From Bacteroidetes bacterium UBA5543 (GTDB lineage: Bacteria > Bacteroidota > Bacteroidia > Chitinophagales > Chitinophagaceae): 6,554 bases of DNA. Shown in pieces: positions 5,890-6,554 of the stretch (within the stretch, counting starts at the first letter, position 1; the number at the start of each line of letters is the position of its first letter). The stretch spans positions 22,172 through 28,725 of the forward strand of contig DINJ01000180.1 in NCBI GenBank assembly GCA_002423665.1, written 5' to 3'. A program made the position numbers and the translations under genes. The notes beneath the pieces are model-generated. The model saw only the letters and a program-made list of their open reading frames with translations. It did not search any database and had not been told where the DNA came from.

Positions 5890-6471
5890 TTAAAAACGTA
5901 ATACAAAGCCAAGGTTAAATGATACACTGAAAATATCTACATAATATTGGTCTAATATTGCTGAGGGCATGGGTGCGCCAGTTCTCAATAACGACGTACT
6001 ATCGGCATTAATATAGTGGTCTATAGGGAAAGGTATATTTTTGAGTGTATAGTCATCTAATTTCTTTTGCTTCCCGAAATTTACCATTGCAGTTAACCCA
6101 AACATATTTTCTTTATCAAAAAAATGTGCGTACCCAATACCAAACGGAGTTTGACTATTGAATAGTTGTATATCACTCTTAAAATCTATAAAGGATATAT
6201 TGAGTACAAAATTCTCTGACAGATTTTTGTTCAATGGGAATAATAAGACGAATGACAAAGAAGCGCCGATGTGATTACGCTTTCGCTCCAGCAAATACGA
6301 GTCTTTTTGAAGTATATAATAATATTCACCGCCTGGTTTCCAAAATATTGTTCCTGTTAAACCTGTTTTGATGTTAGTATTGATATGTTTGAATAAACCT
6401 GGTCGTTCAGGTTGCGAAAAACATTCGGTTGAATAAAATAAGAATAGCAGTGTGATTAAAAGTCTATCCAT
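5890..6471 (-). CDS. Small secreted, probable outer-membrane beta-barrel-like protein of unknown function
   Basis: The 193-residue product starts with a signal peptide (MDRLLITLLFLFYSTECFSQ, likely cleaved before Gln20). The cysteine at 17 is not in a good lipobox, so a lipoprotein is unlikely. The mature part is rich in alternating hydrophobic and aromatic segments that suggest amphipathic beta strands, such as KTGLTGTIFW, YYYILQ, IGASLSFVLLFPL, NFVLNISFIDF, MFGLTAMVNFG and VDIFSVSFNLGFVLRF. It ends in Phe, as outer-membrane barrel proteins usually do. No family is recognised. ATG 6471 is chosen because it places the signal peptide at the N-terminus; a GTG at 6510 would add 13 residues. The gene heads the operon with the HTH and 90-residue genes. 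A surface or entry-exclusion role would fit a transfer element but is speculation. Confidence 0.78.
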   Translation of the reverse strand: MDRLLITLLFLFYSTECFSQPERPGLFKHINTNIKTGLTGTIFWKPGGEYYYILQKDSYLLERKRNHIGASLSFVLLFPLNKNLSENFVLNISFIDFKSDIQLFNSQTPFGIGYAHFFDKENMFGLTAMVNFGKQKKLDDYTLKNIPFPIDHYINADSTSLLRTGAPMPSAILDQYYVDIFSVSFNLGFVLRF

Positions 6472-6554
6472 AAGTGTGTAGATTGTTATTAAGAGTATAA
6501 ATTTAATCACAATAGATATTTTACCATTCAGTCAAAAGACGGTATTGACATCCA
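6472..6554 (-). promoter_or_regulatory. Upstream region of the outer-membrane-like operon with blocks shared with the coupling-protein gene
   Basis: Read on the minus strand it carries GTCTTTTGACTG (6540-6529), TATTGTGATT (6514-6505) and AATTTAT (6503-6497), in the same order as upstream of the coupling-protein gene (3868-3857, 3856-3847, 3840-3834). The spacings differ: block 1 directly abuts block 2 at the coupling-protein gene but is 14 bases from it here, while blocks 2 and 3 are 6 bases apart there and 1 base apart here. No good TAnnTTTG box follows at a standard distance, so the promoter position is not settled. The window ends 14 bases beyond the first block, so the upstream neighbour is unknown. 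Confidence 0.4.

Noticed and set aside
1..6554. CRISPR array, tRNA or rRNA gene, or insertion sequence
   Set aside because: No evenly spaced repeats, no recognisable structural RNA and no transposase or paired terminal repeats were seen on either strand.

Overview
The window looks like part of a mobilisable or conjugative element from a Bacteroidota host. Grounds for the host: moderately AT-rich DNA, almost no clear Shine-Dalgarno sequences, a TTG-started small helix-turn-helix gene of a type I associate with Bacteroidota mobile DNA, and one plausible TTG-N18-TAnnTTTG-like promoter. The host call is inference, since no rRNA or housekeeping gene is present.

Left part, all on the minus strand (transcribed right to left): a 209-residue acidic protein of unknown role (4527-3898), a VirD4/TraD-type coupling ATPase (3810-2275), a multi-spanning membrane protein 11 bases downstream (2263-1520), and the N-terminal 455 residues of a MobF (TrwC/TraI-like) relaxase whose helicase half runs off the left edge (1365 to <1). 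Relaxase plus coupling protein is the DNA-processing core of transfer. No VirB4, VirB6 or other mating-channel gene is visible here.

Middle: one plus-strand gene (4607-5335), divergent from the 209-residue gene, encodes a predicted disordered, Q/N/K/P-rich protein with a 12-residue motif present twice.

Right part, minus strand: a small secreted, beta-strand-rich, outer-membrane-like protein (6471-5890), a small helix-turn-helix protein with a TTG start (5877-5608) and a 90-residue protein that starts inside the previous stop codon (5608-5336). These form a tight three-gene operon.

The plus-strand gene and this operon converge with no bases between their stop codons, inside a 36-base inverted repeat that makes both proteins end in EPEKE. 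The start regions of the coupling-protein gene and the outer-membrane-like gene share three sequence blocks, including a GTCTTTTGAC palindrome, which suggests a common regulator. The points most worth following are the apparent lack of a membrane anchor in the coupling protein next to a separate membrane protein, the shared operator-like blocks, and the wobble-only inverted repeat over two stop codons. Every intergenic stretch is shorter than 300 bases.
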